Assembly (NCBI GenBank): GCA_031386985.1
Contig: JANNCV010000006.1
Coordinates: 26,584 to 90,583, forward strand
DNA from: JANJUB01 sp031386985
GTDB taxonomy: Bacteria; Armatimonadota; Fimbriimonadia; Fimbriimonadales; Fimbriimonadaceae
DNA length: 64,000 nucleotides
Direction of reading: 5' to 3'
Shown: positions 16,682 through 26,466 of the stretch, piece after piece
How positions within the stretch are numbered: position 1 is the stretch's first letter
Layout of the letters: each line of letters begins with the position of its first letter
Notes under the pieces: model-generated
What the model saw: only the letters and a program-made list of their open reading frames with translations
Databases searched by the model: none
Told to the model about the DNA's origin: nothing
Program-made: the position numbers and the translations under genes

Positions 16682-18010
16682 ATGTTAGTTGCTCGCCTGT
16701 ACGCGCTTGGTTTTGTGTTGCTCGTTATCGGGGCCCTCTACTTGGGTCTTCGTGCCGTCGCCCGAGAGCAAGCCGAACGCAAGGCGTCGCCATACTCCGT
16801 CCGCCGAGGAATGCGTGGCGTTGCGGGGGTCGCCCTTAGCACGTCCTCCATCTTCTTGCTGATCGTCGCAGTGATGCTCAATTCCCCTCCGCTGTTCTAT
16901 ATGAGCACCGCCTTGCTCGCTACGCTTGGCGTCTCCAGGCTGCAAGCGTTTCTTTCCGTGCGCGGATTGCGATTTGATCGGTTTGTCCCCGAAAAAGCTT
17001 CAGTGGGCGAGCTCATTGCAGTTGAACTGTCGGTTTGGTCTGATCGCCGCATACGAAGGCCTTTGATCACCCTCGTCGATCAACTTCCAAGTCGAATGGC
17101 GTTTCGGGATCGAACCTCCAGTTTGCCCCTTGCCCCCGCCTTCGACGTGCCCATGAGAACGCAATATCTCTTTCGGCCCATGCGCCGTGGTCGCTTTCGC
17201 TGGAAGACACTCAAAATTTATGGAACCGATGCGTTGGGATTAACTACGATCACACGAAACTACGATCTTGAGCAGTCTGAAATGTTGGTAGTGCCAAATC
17301 CGATTCCCTTGGATATTGACTTGCCTGGTGCCGCTGGATTTGGAATTTCTGAGGCCGAAACCGGCCTTTCGCGCGGAGCAGGATTGGAGCCACGCGGAAT
17401 ACGAGAATATGCGCATGGGGATTCCATGCGGTACGTCCACTGGCCGACCGTTGCGCGAACTGGGCGCTTGGTCGTTAAAGAATTTGAAACGGGCTCGCAC
17501 TCCACGGTTGCTTTCTTTCTCCAGCGAACACGCGGTACTGACATCGGATACGGGGCGAACTCGACTCTGGAACACATGTGCTCCCACTGTGCCTATCTCA
17601 GCGACCGAATGCTCCGAAACGGGGCGGGCATTGTCATGCCGACAATCGAGTTCAACGCGAACTCGATATCTTCGCCCCATGAGCGGGCTCAAGAGATCTT
17701 GATCGCTCTGGCTGGCATTGATGGCGATGGAAGCGAGACTATTGCTTCAGAACTGTTGCGAGGAGCGGCAAAGCTCCCTTTTGGTAGCCGCGCCTATGTT
17801 TTCGTCGCCGTGGCTGATCCGGAACTGCCGGCCGCCATTCGAACCTTGAGCGCGTCTGGAATATCGGTCGCGGCCCTGCTATATGATACAGAGCAGTATC
17901 GAACAAAGAGTGATCCCAGCTTCGAATCTGCGATGAGTCCGCGCTTTATGGATTTACTCACGGCCAACGGAGGCGCGGTGATCTCGGTGCCATTTGTGAG
18001 GGTTCAATGA
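16682..18010 (+). CDS. DUF58-family membrane protein
   Basis: 442 residues. Two N-terminal membrane helices (about 5-25 and 50-75), then the DUF58 domain around residue 235-255 (GLEPRGIREYAHGDSMRYVHW), followed by a von Willebrand A-like region. In this gene order (moxR-DUF58-transglutaminase) these proteins are thought to work as a membrane-bound unit, but the biochemical role is not established. Its stop overlaps the next start by ATGA, suggesting translational coupling. Confidence 0.92.
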   Translation: MLVARLYALGFVLLVIGALYLGLRAVAREQAERKASPYSVRRGMRGVAGVALSTSSIFLLIVAVMLNSPPLFYMSTALLATLGVSRLQAFLSVRGLRFDRFVPEKASVGELIAVELSVWSDRRIRRPLITLVDQLPSRMAFRDRTSSLPLAPAFDVPMRTQYLFRPMRRGRFRWKTLKIYGTDALGLTTITRNYDLEQSEMLVVPNPIPLDIDLPGAAGFGISEAETGLSRGAGLEPRGIREYAHGDSMRYVHWPTVARTGRLVVKEFETGSHSTVAFFLQRTRGTDIGYGANSTLEHMCSHCAYLSDRMLRNGAGIVMPTIEFNANSISSPHERAQEILIALAGIDGDGSETIASELLRGAAKLPFGSRAYVFVAVADPELPAAIRTLSASGISVAALLYDTEQYRTKSDPSFESAMSPRFMDLLTANGGAVISVPFVRVQ

Positions 18011-20022
18011 AGAGGGAAGTCGGCCGATTAAATTGGGTGGATTTCCTCCTTTCAGGGGTTTCGAACTGTCTCGCCCTTTACGCCATGTCATTCGGCCTGC
18101 GCAAGCCGCTCATCGGCGTTCTTTTCATTTCGATAACGGTGATTGGAACCCTGTTCAGCTCAATCGTCCACCGCTATCTGCCGCCAAGGGTGGGTTGGGT
18201 CGGGGCCGCTCTTTATTTTGGGACGGCTGTCGCCTGCATGGGCTTGAATGGTCAACTCAACCAACTTCTACCCGAAGAAGGCTTTGATCGGTACCTTCTC
18301 ATCGCGGGCGGGCTTGCGTGGATGCTTACTTGTTGTAGCCTATTTTTGTGGCGAGAAGCGATGCTACTCTTTCAAGCTGTCCCGGCCATTGCTCTGTTTG
18401 GATTGGTTGGCGCGTTCGACACGCTTTCGGGCGCGCCATTCGCCTTCTTTGGATTCCTGCTGTGTTTCGCCACGATGTTTGCCCGCTCAAACAATCGGAC
18501 GATGATGAAACAAGCTCAAGACGCTGGCTTTGCGAGTCGCGAAAGTGAAGGGCAGCTTATTTCTGATCTCAAGCAGGGCCCGTGGCGCTTTATGGCGGGA
18601 GCGGAATGGGCGCTCGGCTCCGCCCTTGCTATCGTCCTGTTTAGCTTTCTGGGTGCCCCCGTTGTTCAAGGAGCTATGCAGGGGGTTGCTGGTCAGATAT
18701 CGGTTGCCCCACCGCCGGCGCAACCGCTTGCTCGCGCCACCGACGCCTTTACCTCTAATGGCACCACAACTACGATAGGTAATGGGCCCAGAGGCACACT
18801 TTCCACTGAGCGGGTGTTTCGAGTCTTCGATGGGGTGGATGCCTACTATCGAGTTACAACCTTTGGGGAATACACCGGTCGCGGCTGGGCCCAAACTGGG
18901 GACTTTGAAAGCACGCAAGCAACACAAGCGGCCCTCGATGATCCAAAGTCAGACCTGAACAAGAACCTTGCGCTGACAACGGCGAATCACAACTACTTTC
19001 GTTACCGAATCCGACTTGACAAACGGATGAGCCGAATCCCAGTTGCAGGAGCGGTTCGGTCGGAGGATATCATCACCTATGGCCTATTCCGGCCTGATGG
19101 GACCCTCAACTGGCCGGAGCCTGGAATCCAAGTAAACATGGCCAGTGAGATTCCGACAAAGGAAGCCGCCATCACCAATTGCCCCAAGGGGATGGATGCG
19201 AAGTACACCCGGTTGCCAAAAATCCCCGCGCGAGTTACGACCTTTGCCAAAAATGCGGCTGCAGGTCAGACTGATTTTGAACGAGCTACGGCCCTATGCA
19301 AAGCGATTGGAACAGCGATTGTTTATGACTTGCAGGCGGAGCCCGTACCGATTGGCGTTGACCCCATCGAGCATACGCTTTTCACTTCCAAAAACGGCTA
19401 TTGTGATCTTTACGCCTCAGCGATGGTGGTGTGTGCCCGGTCTGTCGGCTTGCCCGCCCGCTATGCAACTGGCTTCTATCCTGTGCATCAAGAATTCAAC
19501 GACGGAACGCTAACGATCCGCGAATCAGAAGCTCACGCTTGGGCCGAAATCTATTTCGAAGGCATTGGGTGGGTCGAGTTTGATCCAACTGAATATGCGG
19601 TAGAGGGTCGAGACGAGATCGGTTCGGCGCTAACCGGCGAGGCGATTTGGAACCAGTTCTGGTTCCGCATCCTCATCGTGGCTTTGATCGGAACGGGCCT
19701 ATTCTTCACGCCGCGTCTTATCAAGTATGTGCGCTCGCAAAGCGCAGTTATTGCCGATACTTCCCGAATTCCAGCGGCCGTTGCGTTCAAAATGCTTTAT
19801 CGCGGTTTAGAGAAAGTCTCGGGTCGGCCAAAGCGTCCAAGCCAGACGGCGAATGAATACCTACAGTCAATCAGCCACAACCTAGACTCGAACGTTATTG
19901 AGGCTCAGCTAATTGCAGATCGGCTGAGCTACGGGATGTTCGCAAAGGTTCCGCTGGAGGCAGGCGAGGTACAGTCTTTGCGCGAGCAGATTTCGGGATT
20001 GCTCCCAAAACTTCGTAAATGA
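18007..20022 (+). CDS. Membrane transglutaminase-like protein (TgpA type)
   Basis: 671 residues. About six membrane helices cover the first 220 residues (DUF3488-like). A transglutaminase core follows: NGYCDLYASAMVVCARSVGL (catalytic Cys, near 460), ESEAHAWAEIYF (His) and WVEFDPTE (Asp). One more membrane helix lies near 548-565, with a DUF4129-like C-terminus. It likely acts on the outer face of the membrane and is always found with moxR and DUF58 genes. Overlaps on both sides (4 bp each) make it part of one transcript. Confidence 0.92.
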   Translation: MKREVGRLNWVDFLLSGVSNCLALYAMSFGLRKPLIGVLFISITVIGTLFSSIVHRYLPPRVGWVGAALYFGTAVACMGLNGQLNQLLPEEGFDRYLLIAGGLAWMLTCCSLFLWREAMLLFQAVPAIALFGLVGAFDTLSGAPFAFFGFLLCFATMFARSNNRTMMKQAQDAGFASRESEGQLISDLKQGPWRFMAGAEWALGSALAIVLFSFLGAPVVQGAMQGVAGQISVAPPPAQPLARATDAFTSNGTTTTIGNGPRGTLSTERVFRVFDGVDAYYRVTTFGEYTGRGWAQTGDFESTQATQAALDDPKSDLNKNLALTTANHNYFRYRIRLDKRMSRIPVAGAVRSEDIITYGLFRPDGTLNWPEPGIQVNMASEIPTKEAAITNCPKGMDAKYTRLPKIPARVTTFAKNAAAGQTDFERATALCKAIGTAIVYDLQAEPVPIGVDPIEHTLFTSKNGYCDLYASAMVVCARSVGLPARYATGFYPVHQEFNDGTLTIRESEAHAWAEIYFEGIGWVEFDPTEYAVEGRDEIGSALTGEAIWNQFWFRILIVALIGTGLFFTPRLIKYVRSQSAVIADTSRIPAAVAFKMLYRGLEKVSGRPKRPSQTANEYLQSISHNLDSNVIEAQLIADRLSYGMFAKVPLEAGEVQSLREQISGLLPKLRK

Positions 20023-21071
20023 GCCCATTCTCGATCGAAAAAGCGATGTCCCACCGCATCGTCTTTCTTGGCGGACAAGAAAGCACGCTGAGGCGGCGCG
20101 CGCTGGCCGAACTTGTTGCGGCTGGGCTTGGGGAAGACGATTTTGATCTTGAAATCACGAACGGCGATACCAAGGACCCGGCTCGCTGGTTGGGAGCCGC
20201 TGGCACTGCGCCTTTTCTTTCTCCTCGACGCGTTGTTGTCGTGCGCAACCTGTTTCGTTGTCCTGAGCCGGCGCTGTTGGGAAAACCGGATCTGCCACAG
20301 ACGACCTTGCTGATTCTGGTTGGGGATGAGGAGCTTGTCGGCGATGACCGTGAGCGTGGGATGGCCCAAATCGCAACAAGTTGGGAAAAGGCGGTGCAAA
20401 ATGCCCATGGGTATTGTTGCCTCTTTAACGTAACGAGTAAAGCCGTTATTGAGACCATTCGGGAAGAAGCCACCAAACTCGGCAAACAAATGGCCCCCCA
20501 AGTTGCCGAGCATCTCAACGAAATGTGCGGCGGAAGCCTTAGCCATGCCCTGGATGAACTTCAGAAGCTAAACCTCTACGTCAGTGGCACAAGCATTAGC
20601 ATCCGAGACTTGGATTCCGTTGTCGTGCCCGCTCGCGACTGGAATGTTTTCAAGTTGCTGGATGGAGCCATGCAGGGCGATGTGGCCAGTGCGCTTCGGC
20701 AGTTGCGAATCCTGATCGGTGCAAATCCCCGGAGCGACAGCGCGATCCACGCCCAAGTGTTTCCCCAAGTATCTCGTCAGTTGAGGCTACTTTATCAAGC
20801 CCGGTGCGTTTTGGATTCGGGCGGTTCTCAGACCTCTATCTCACCAGCAGTGAAGCAGAGTTTGCCGGGAAAGAACAACTTGTTGAGCGAAAAAGAGTAT
20901 CCCCAGCGCCTTGCTTTTCAGCGCGCTCGAAAACTAAATCTTGATCAAATCGGAGCGGCAATGAAGATACTGACGGACACCGACGCACGAATAAAGGGGC
21001 TCCTGCCGGGCTACAGCAATGTTGAAACCATGGAGCAAATGGTTATGCATCTCGCGAAAGCTCTCAACTAG
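20019..21071 (+). CDS. holA: DNA polymerase III delta subunit
   Basis: 350 residues. The AAA-like N-terminal domain (VFLGGQESTLRRRAL near residue 15) and the C-terminal collar helix (QIGAAMKILTDTDARIKG) fit the clamp-loader delta subunit, which opens the beta clamp. Walker motifs are absent as expected. It is translationally coupled to the transglutaminase gene (ATGA overlap), an unusual partner for a replication gene; the link is probably just shared transcription. Confidence 0.9.
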   Translation: MSPFSIEKAMSHRIVFLGGQESTLRRRALAELVAAGLGEDDFDLEITNGDTKDPARWLGAAGTAPFLSPRRVVVVRNLFRCPEPALLGKPDLPQTTLLILVGDEELVGDDRERGMAQIATSWEKAVQNAHGYCCLFNVTSKAVIETIREEATKLGKQMAPQVAEHLNEMCGGSLSHALDELQKLNLYVSGTSISIRDLDSVVVPARDWNVFKLLDGAMQGDVASALRQLRILIGANPRSDSAIHAQVFPQVSRQLRLLYQARCVLDSGGSQTSISPAVKQSLPGKNNLLSEKEYPQRLAFQRARKLNLDQIGAAMKILTDTDARIKGLLPGYSNVETMEQMVMHLAKALN

Positions 21072-21355
21072 CGCGGATTCGGAATCCACCACAAGCTGTT
21101 ATCGGCCGCATTAACGAGAAAAGTGCCATCTTTAAAGAGACTGTCAATCACGTTCACAATCTGACCGGGTAGCCCCATGAAATCAAGGGCCGTGCTTAGC
21201 TCTGGCGATGTTAGCCCACGTCCTTCTAGCATTCCCTTAACAAAATAAGGGTCAGCCCGACGAATCTGAATTCGCAATGGCTTCGCCCGTTCTTGACTCG
21301 CTAAAACGGAACTGGCGACCAAGGAGGCAACAACAAGGAGCAATACGCGCTTCAT
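21068..21355 (-). CDS. Small secreted protein, unknown function
   Basis: 95 residues. A clean signal peptide (MKRVLLLVVASLVASSVLA) is followed by a basic strand (PLRIQIRRADPYFVKGMLEG) and a short domain with a Trp pair near the end (SLWWIPNP). No family recognised. It overlaps holA by 4 bp (convergent) and is 30 bp downstream of the interrupted DinB gene on the same strand, possibly in one transcript. Confidence 0.65.
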   Translation of the reverse strand: MKRVLLLVVASLVASSVLASQERAKPLRIQIRRADPYFVKGMLEGRGLTSPELSTALDFMGLPGQIVNVIDSLFKDGTFLVNAADNSLWWIPNPR

Positions 21356-21384
21356 GAAAGTGAAACGAATAGGGATCGCAGGCG

Positions 21385-21909
21385 TTACGGTTTTGGTAGG
21401 GAGAAATGAAGTTTATGAAGTGCGATTTGGCCGACATGATACGACTCATGTTGAAGGAGCTTCAGAATCAGCATCCCGATCGCAACTTCGCCAAGATGAG
21501 GGTGGGTCACAACTTCCGCGGTGCTGCCAATCTGGCGTAGCGTTCTCACCGTGTTTGCACGAACCCAATTCTGGATTTCATAGTAACGATAAAGCGGCTA
21601 AGGTTCGGGATCTGGCCAAATCTCGAGAACGTGCGGTGATTGGTCCGACTTTAGAAGTTCGCGTGTTTCAAGCGTTCGACTCTTCCCACCGATAACCTCT
21701 TCCGAACAAAGCGATTCTTCGTCGGCCATATGGATCAATAGACCACCAATACTGTGCCCTTGGTGAAACGGCTGCCACATCATTGCGGCATCGGTAATCT
21801 CACTGATTTCGCTTCGCCAAAGACGGGTGTTCTCCTCAAGCAATGAAATCAATGATTCCATCGGCATGGCTTGCCAAGCTCTTAAAATCAGAGCGCCATC
21901 TTTTTCCAT
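21385..21909 (-). pseudogene. DinB-family protein interrupted by an in-frame TAG
   Basis: From the ATG at 21909 the frame encodes 103 residues, with the first DinB helix and GHSIGGLLIHMADEES (a metal His region), then meets TAG at 21598-21600. In the same frame, the next 70 codons continue a perfect DinB C-terminus (ending in HESYHVGQIALHK, with the paired His) to a TAA at 21385. The joined length, about 174 residues, is normal for this family of metal-dependent thiol transferase-like proteins. So the TAG looks like a nonsense mutation, a sequence error or readthrough. A 71-residue continuation with a conserved metal site would not arise by chance. Confidence 0.75.
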
Positions 21910-21938
21910 AACTTATCTATTGTCGGAAAATTCTCTAG

Positions 21939-23039
21939 CTAATCCTTAGGTTTACCGATCTGAATCATTCGTTCAAGGGCTAAACGAGCAAACTGCCTCG
22001 TTTTGTCGGGGACGATGATCTCATTTAGAACGGTTCCTTCAGCCAAATTCTCTAGAATCCACAAAAGGAAACTCGGGTGGATACGATACATTGTGGAGCA
22101 AGGGCAAATCTGCGGGTCGAGGCAGAAAATCGTCTTGCCGGGGTTTTCTGTTGCCAAACGGCTCACGAGGTTGATTTCCGTTCCAATCGCCCACGTTGAC
22201 CCAGCAGCCGCATTGGTGACGGTCTTAAGGATGAACTCGGTGGAGCCAGCGAGGTCTGCGGCCTGAACAACATCCAAGGGGCACTCAGGATGAACAATTA
22301 CCTGGCAACCGGCGTGTTTCTGCCTCGCTTCCGCAATCTGTTCGACCGTAAATCTCTTGTGCACCGAGCAGTGGCCTTTCCAGAGGATGAACGTAGCGCG
22401 CTTGATGGCTTCGGGAGTGTTTCCACCCAGAGGCTTGAATGGATCCCACAAAACCATCTCGGTTTCCGGATCAAACCCGAGCTTGACTGCGGTATTGCGG
22501 CCCAAATGTTGGTCGGGAAAGAAAAGAATTTTCTTCGCTCCTTGGTCTAGTGCCCATTGAAGCGTGGTCGGGGCATTTGTCGAAGTACAAACTGTTCCAC
22601 CCTTCTCGCCGACAAACGCCTTGAGGTTGGCGGCGGAGTTAATATAGGTGATGGGAATCATTGTTTCGCCCGGAATCATCTCCTCCAGTTGTCGCCAGCA
22701 GGCTTTTACTTGGAATTGGTTCGCCATATCCGCCATCGAGCATCCCGCCGCAAGATTTGGCAGGATCACACGCTTATCCGTGAGAATGTTCGCGCTTTCA
22801 GCCATAAAATGGACGCCGCAAAACACAATATACTCAGCTTCAGGTCTGGCATTTGCATCCAGGCATAGCTTATAACTATCCCCACGAAAATCCACGTGAG
22901 CAATAATTTCGTCCCGTTGATAATGGTGGCCGAGAATCACGAGTTTTGGACCCAGTTTGGCTCTAGCGGCCGTGATCCGGTCGCTCAGCTCGGCGTCCGA
23001 AAGATTTTGATATTCTGTTGGCAACGGAGCCTGATACAC
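21939..23039 (-). CDS. nadA: Quinolinate synthase
   Basis: 366 residues, starting at GTG (23039) with a TAGAAT box 5 nt upstream. It makes quinolinate from iminoaspartate and dihydroxyacetone phosphate, the second step of NAD synthesis. It needs a [4Fe-4S] cluster. Conserved blocks are visible: LVILGHHYQRDEI near residue 34, GGTVCTSTNAPTT, VHPECPLDVV, and the C-terminal PQICPCSTMYRI. These supply the three Cys ligands. nadB and nadC are not in the window. Confidence 0.95.
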   Translation of the reverse strand: MYQAPLPTEYQNLSDAELSDRITAARAKLGPKLVILGHHYQRDEIIAHVDFRGDSYKLCLDANARPEAEYIVFCGVHFMAESANILTDKRVILPNLAAGCSMADMANQFQVKACWRQLEEMIPGETMIPITYINSAANLKAFVGEKGGTVCTSTNAPTTLQWALDQGAKKILFFPDQHLGRNTAVKLGFDPETEMVLWDPFKPLGGNTPEAIKRATFILWKGHCSVHKRFTVEQIAEARQKHAGCQVIVHPECPLDVVQAADLAGSTEFILKTVTNAAAGSTWAIGTEINLVSRLATENPGKTIFCLDPQICPCSTMYRIHPSFLLWILENLAEGTVLNEIIVPDKTRQFARLALERMIQIGKPKD

Positions 23040-23044
23040 AGCCT

Positions 23045-23050
23045 ATTCTA
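23045..23050 (-). promoter_or_regulatory. -10 box of nadA (leaderless pattern)
   Basis: TAGAAT on the minus strand, 5 nt before the GTG start at 23039. Confidence 0.5.
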
Positions 23051-23092
23051 CTTTCCCCCGTCGAAGTTCGGCACAAGAAGTCTCTTGCGTCG

Positions 23093-25588
23093 CTAATTCT
23101 TAACGAGTTGTTTCTCTTTCTTGGGCGGATTATCCAGCTTCTTGGTGAAAACAACCTTATTGTCATCATCAAGTTCGGCAACAATGACATCGCCAGCGGA
23201 GAAGGAACCCAACAGGAACTCTTCGGAAAGCGGGTCTTCGATAAATCGCTGAACTGCTCTTCGGAGCGGCCTGGCACCAAGGTTTGGATCGTAGCCCTGA
23301 GATACGAGCATGTCTTTAACCGCTTCGCTCAGTTCCAGCGTTATGCCGATGGCAGCCGCTTGCTCATTCACGCGCTTCAGGTAAAGCTCCGCGATTTGCA
23401 AGATTTCTGGCTTCGCGAGGTGAGTAAACACGATCGTTTCGTCAACGCGGTTCAGGAACTCGGGGCGGAAGGTTTTCTTCAACTCCTCATTCATTCGGTT
23501 CTTCATCGCTTCGTAAACCTTAGGATCGTTCGGGTCTTCACTTCGGGTTCGGAACCCGAGGCCACCGTCAAGCTCAATCGGACGAACGCCGACGTTGGAA
23601 GTCATGATGATAATCGTATTCCGAAAATCAACCGTACGGCCCTGGCTGTCGGTGAGCTGTCCGTCTTCCATAACCTGGAGCAGAATGTTAAAGACATCTG
23701 GGTGGGCCTTCTCTACTTCATCCAGAAGCACTACGCAGTATGGATTGCGGCGAACCTGCTCGGTGAGCTGACCGCCCTCATCATAACCGACATATCCGGG
23801 AGGTGCACCGACGAGGCGGCTGACCGCGAATTTCTCCATGTACTCCGACATGTCAATTCGAACCATGTTGCTTTCTTTCTCGTAAAGGTACGCAGCGAGG
23901 GCTCGGGCGAGTTCGGTCTTTCCAACTCCCGTTGGGCCGAGGAATATGAAGCTTCCCATTGGTCGCTTGGGATCCTTGAGGCCGCTTCGGCTTCTTCTGA
24001 TTGCTCTAGAAACGGCGGAAACCGCGTCTTTCTGGCCAATGATTCTCGTATGAAGGTCTTCTTCCATTCTGAGAAGTTTTTGAGTCTCGGCTTCGACCAG
24101 CTTCATCACCGGAATTCCCGTCCAACTTTGGACAATCTGAGCGATTTCGGCTTCATCAACCTTTGGCTCAAACTTCTCGCGCGAGTTCCAAACTTCTTCG
24201 CGCTCGGCGATGCTCGATTCAAGTTCCTCAAGCTGCTTCTGCAAACCGCTAAGGTGCTCGGCATTGCCTTCGTTGGTTCGCTTTTCAACGTGCTCAACTT
24301 CTGATTTGAGCTTGTTCATTTTCACTCGATCAGCCCGGACATCAGCGGGGGGCAGACTCTGCTGCAATCGCACTCGCGACGCGGCCTCATCAATCAAGTC
24401 AATCGCTTTATCGGGCAAGGTTCGATCAGTGATGTAGCGTTGGCTAAGCGTTACCGCCGCCGTGATAGCTTCATCGGTAATCTCGACCTGGTGGTGCGCC
24501 TCGTAGCGCTCGCGCAAGCCCTTCAAGATGTCAATCGCTTCCTCGTCGTTAGGTTCTCGAACCTTAACCCCTTGGAACCGTCGCTCTAAAGCGGCATCTT
24601 TTTCGATGTACTTTCTAAATTCGTCTTGGGTAGTCGCGCCGATACATTGCAGTTCGCCGCGAGCCAAGGCTGGCTTCATGATATTGCTTGCGTCAATCGC
24701 ACCTTCGGCGGCGCCGGCTCCGACAAGCGTGTGAAGCTCATCAATGAAAAGGATCACTTGGCCCTCGGCCTTTCGAACTTCCTCCATCACCTTCTTCATG
24801 CGCTCTTCAAACTCACCGCGATATTTAGTTCCGGCCACGAGGCCGGCAAGATCGAGGGTTACGATTCGTTTGCCGTTCAAAAGCTCGGGGATATCCCCGC
24901 TAACAATTCTTAAGGCAAGGCCCTCCGCAATCGCCGTCTTACCAACTCCGGGCTCACCAATGAGGCACGGGTTGTTCTTCGTTCGGCGGCAAAGAATCTG
25001 CATGATCCGCTCGATTTCGTTCTGGCGACCTACGACGGGGTCGAGTTTGCCTTCGCGGGCCAACTCGGTGAGGTCACGCCCAAATTCATCTAGCGTTTGG
25101 GTTTTCGTTCCCGAGCTTGCGTTCGAGCGGCTAGAGCCTGGTTTGGCTTGAGACTCGGTATCTTGCAGTCCCATCACCTCGGCGCGGGCTCGTTCTAATT
25201 CAACACCGAGCTTTGCCAACACTCTGCCCGCAAGTCCATCACCCTCGCGAATCAAACCTAAAAGCAAATGCTCCGTTCCTATATAGTTGTTATTCAAGCT
25301 TCGAGCTTCATCGTAAGCAAGATCAATGACTCGCTTAGCTCGAGGTGTCAGGGTCATGTCTTGGCTCGGTCTTGCATCGCCACGGGGAAGCTGCTTTTCC
25401 ACTTCCGACCGAACTCGATTTAGACTGACGCCTAGTTTCTCCAGAACGCGTGCGGCAACGCTGTCCTGTTCTCTTACCAGCCCGAGCAGCAGATGCTCAG
25501 TGCTGACATAGCCTTCGCCAAATTTCTGCGCCTCTTCCTGCGCATAAAAAACGACTTTTCTTGCTCTTTCAGTAAATCTTTGCCACAT
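23093..25588 (-). CDS. clpC: ATP-dependent Clp protease ATP-binding subunit ClpC
   Basis: 831 residues, typical for ClpC. Two Clp-N repeats (about residues 1-143), Walker A1 GEPGVGKTA (211-219) and its Walker B VILFIDELHTL, a coiled linker (about 410-470), then Walker A2 GPTGVGKTELA and Walker B VVLLDEVEKAH. It unfolds proteins and feeds them to ClpP. The Clp-N and linker plan is ClpC rather than ClpB, whose middle domain is longer. No mcsAB or ctsR is adjacent. The upstream 215 bp hold no gene. Confidence 0.95.
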   Translation of the reverse strand: MWQRFTERARKVVFYAQEEAQKFGEGYVSTEHLLLGLVREQDSVAARVLEKLGVSLNRVRSEVEKQLPRGDARPSQDMTLTPRAKRVIDLAYDEARSLNNNYIGTEHLLLGLIREGDGLAGRVLAKLGVELERARAEVMGLQDTESQAKPGSSRSNASSGTKTQTLDEFGRDLTELAREGKLDPVVGRQNEIERIMQILCRRTKNNPCLIGEPGVGKTAIAEGLALRIVSGDIPELLNGKRIVTLDLAGLVAGTKYRGEFEERMKKVMEEVRKAEGQVILFIDELHTLVGAGAAEGAIDASNIMKPALARGELQCIGATTQDEFRKYIEKDAALERRFQGVKVREPNDEEAIDILKGLRERYEAHHQVEITDEAITAAVTLSQRYITDRTLPDKAIDLIDEAASRVRLQQSLPPADVRADRVKMNKLKSEVEHVEKRTNEGNAEHLSGLQKQLEELESSIAEREEVWNSREKFEPKVDEAEIAQIVQSWTGIPVMKLVEAETQKLLRMEEDLHTRIIGQKDAVSAVSRAIRRSRSGLKDPKRPMGSFIFLGPTGVGKTELARALAAYLYEKESNMVRIDMSEYMEKFAVSRLVGAPPGYVGYDEGGQLTEQVRRNPYCVVLLDEVEKAHPDVFNILLQVMEDGQLTDSQGRTVDFRNTIIIMTSNVGVRPIELDGGLGFRTRSEDPNDPKVYEAMKNRMNEELKKTFRPEFLNRVDETIVFTHLAKPEILQIAELYLKRVNEQAAAIGITLELSEAVKDMLVSQGYDPNLGARPLRRAVQRFIEDPLSEEFLLGSFSAGDVIVAELDDDNKVVFTKKLDNPPKKEKQLVKN

Positions 25589-25803
25589 ATTTTTTTCGCT
25601 TGGATCACGGGCATCCGGTTATACGACGTCCGAACTCCACGTTTGTTCTTACGTCTAGGCAAGCCGACTCATCGCGGCCACCTTGATTGTATTTTAGAGA
25701 CGCTTCAGACTCGCCGAACGACTCTCCGTGCCACCTAGAGGGTACCTGCCCAGGCAAGCGTCTCACAGTAATGTTATCGGGAGGTTTTAGAGGATACAGA
25801 GGG

Positions 25804-26466
25804 TTAATCGAGATTAATTGAGCGAACGATTCGATTGAACTCGGCGACAGTTAACTGCGGATCAGTCGCGGTTACCCCGATTTGTATCCACGTGCCGTTG
25901 TGATGAACATAGAGACAATAGCTTTTAACCGGTGGCTTGGAGAGCGTGTTGACGAAGGAGACTGCCTCCGAATTTGGTGGTTTGGAAGGGAGGCTAACCA
26001 TAGTGCCACGGAACTCGCTCCCTAAGTAGTCGCGTGCAAGGCCGCGGCGCTGCTGCGGGTCATGAAGCGCATAGTCTCCTACTTTTGTGAGCCAGAGGGT
26101 TGTAATCCATACGGTAACTTTGTCGTCCCAGCTGCAATGGCGCGTCAAACTGGTGCCCCATTTTCCTAGCTCTTTAGACGAAACAATTGGATCCCACGGC
26201 TGCAGTTGCGGAATCGAGGGCAAATCCATCGTCAGTTTCATCCTGTCGAAGGTGACGCGATAGTTGCCGTCAGCCGTTGCTTTGCTCGTGTAGGTGGCAC
26301 CTGTAGGATTTGGAACCACGTCTCCCGTTCCGACAACCTGTCGGTAGCAAAAACTGAAAATGATAAAGAAGGTTAAAGTGAAGAGGATGGCGCCGCCAAC
26401 GACGAACCAAATCACGCGATTTGAGCGGGCCGGGAACTCGGGTTGAAGAATGGGTGGAGGTTGCAT
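25804..26466 (-). CDS. Single-pass membrane protein, unknown function
   Basis: 220 residues. A proline-rich cytosolic start, one hydrophobic helix (about 18-42, IWFVVGGAILFTLTFFIIFSF), then a mostly beta extracytoplasmic part with two Cys. It ends in TVAEFNRIVRSINLD. No family recognised. Its ATG overlaps the stop of rpiB by one base (TGATG), so the two are translationally coupled. Confidence 0.68.
   Translation of the reverse strand: MQPPPILQPEFPARSNRVIWFVVGGAILFTLTFFIIFSFCYRQVVGTGDVVPNPTGATYTSKATADGNYRVTFDRMKLTMDLPSIPQLQPWDPIVSSKELGKWGTSLTRHCSWDDKVTVWITTLWLTKVGDYALHDPQQRRGLARDYLGSEFRGTMVSLPSKPPNSEAVSFVNTLSKPPVKSYCLYVHHNGTWIQIGVTATDPQLTVAEFNRIVRSINLD

Noticed and set aside
21354..21695. Plus-strand frame opposite the DinB gene
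   Set aside because: It is the antisense of a clear DinB C-terminus and has no domain of its own.
23018..24304. Long plus-strand open frame (428 codons) opposite clpC
   Set aside because: It lies fully in the antisense of a strongly conserved gene, has no recognisable domain and no promoter or RBS. Codon structure of clpC on the other strand explains its openness.
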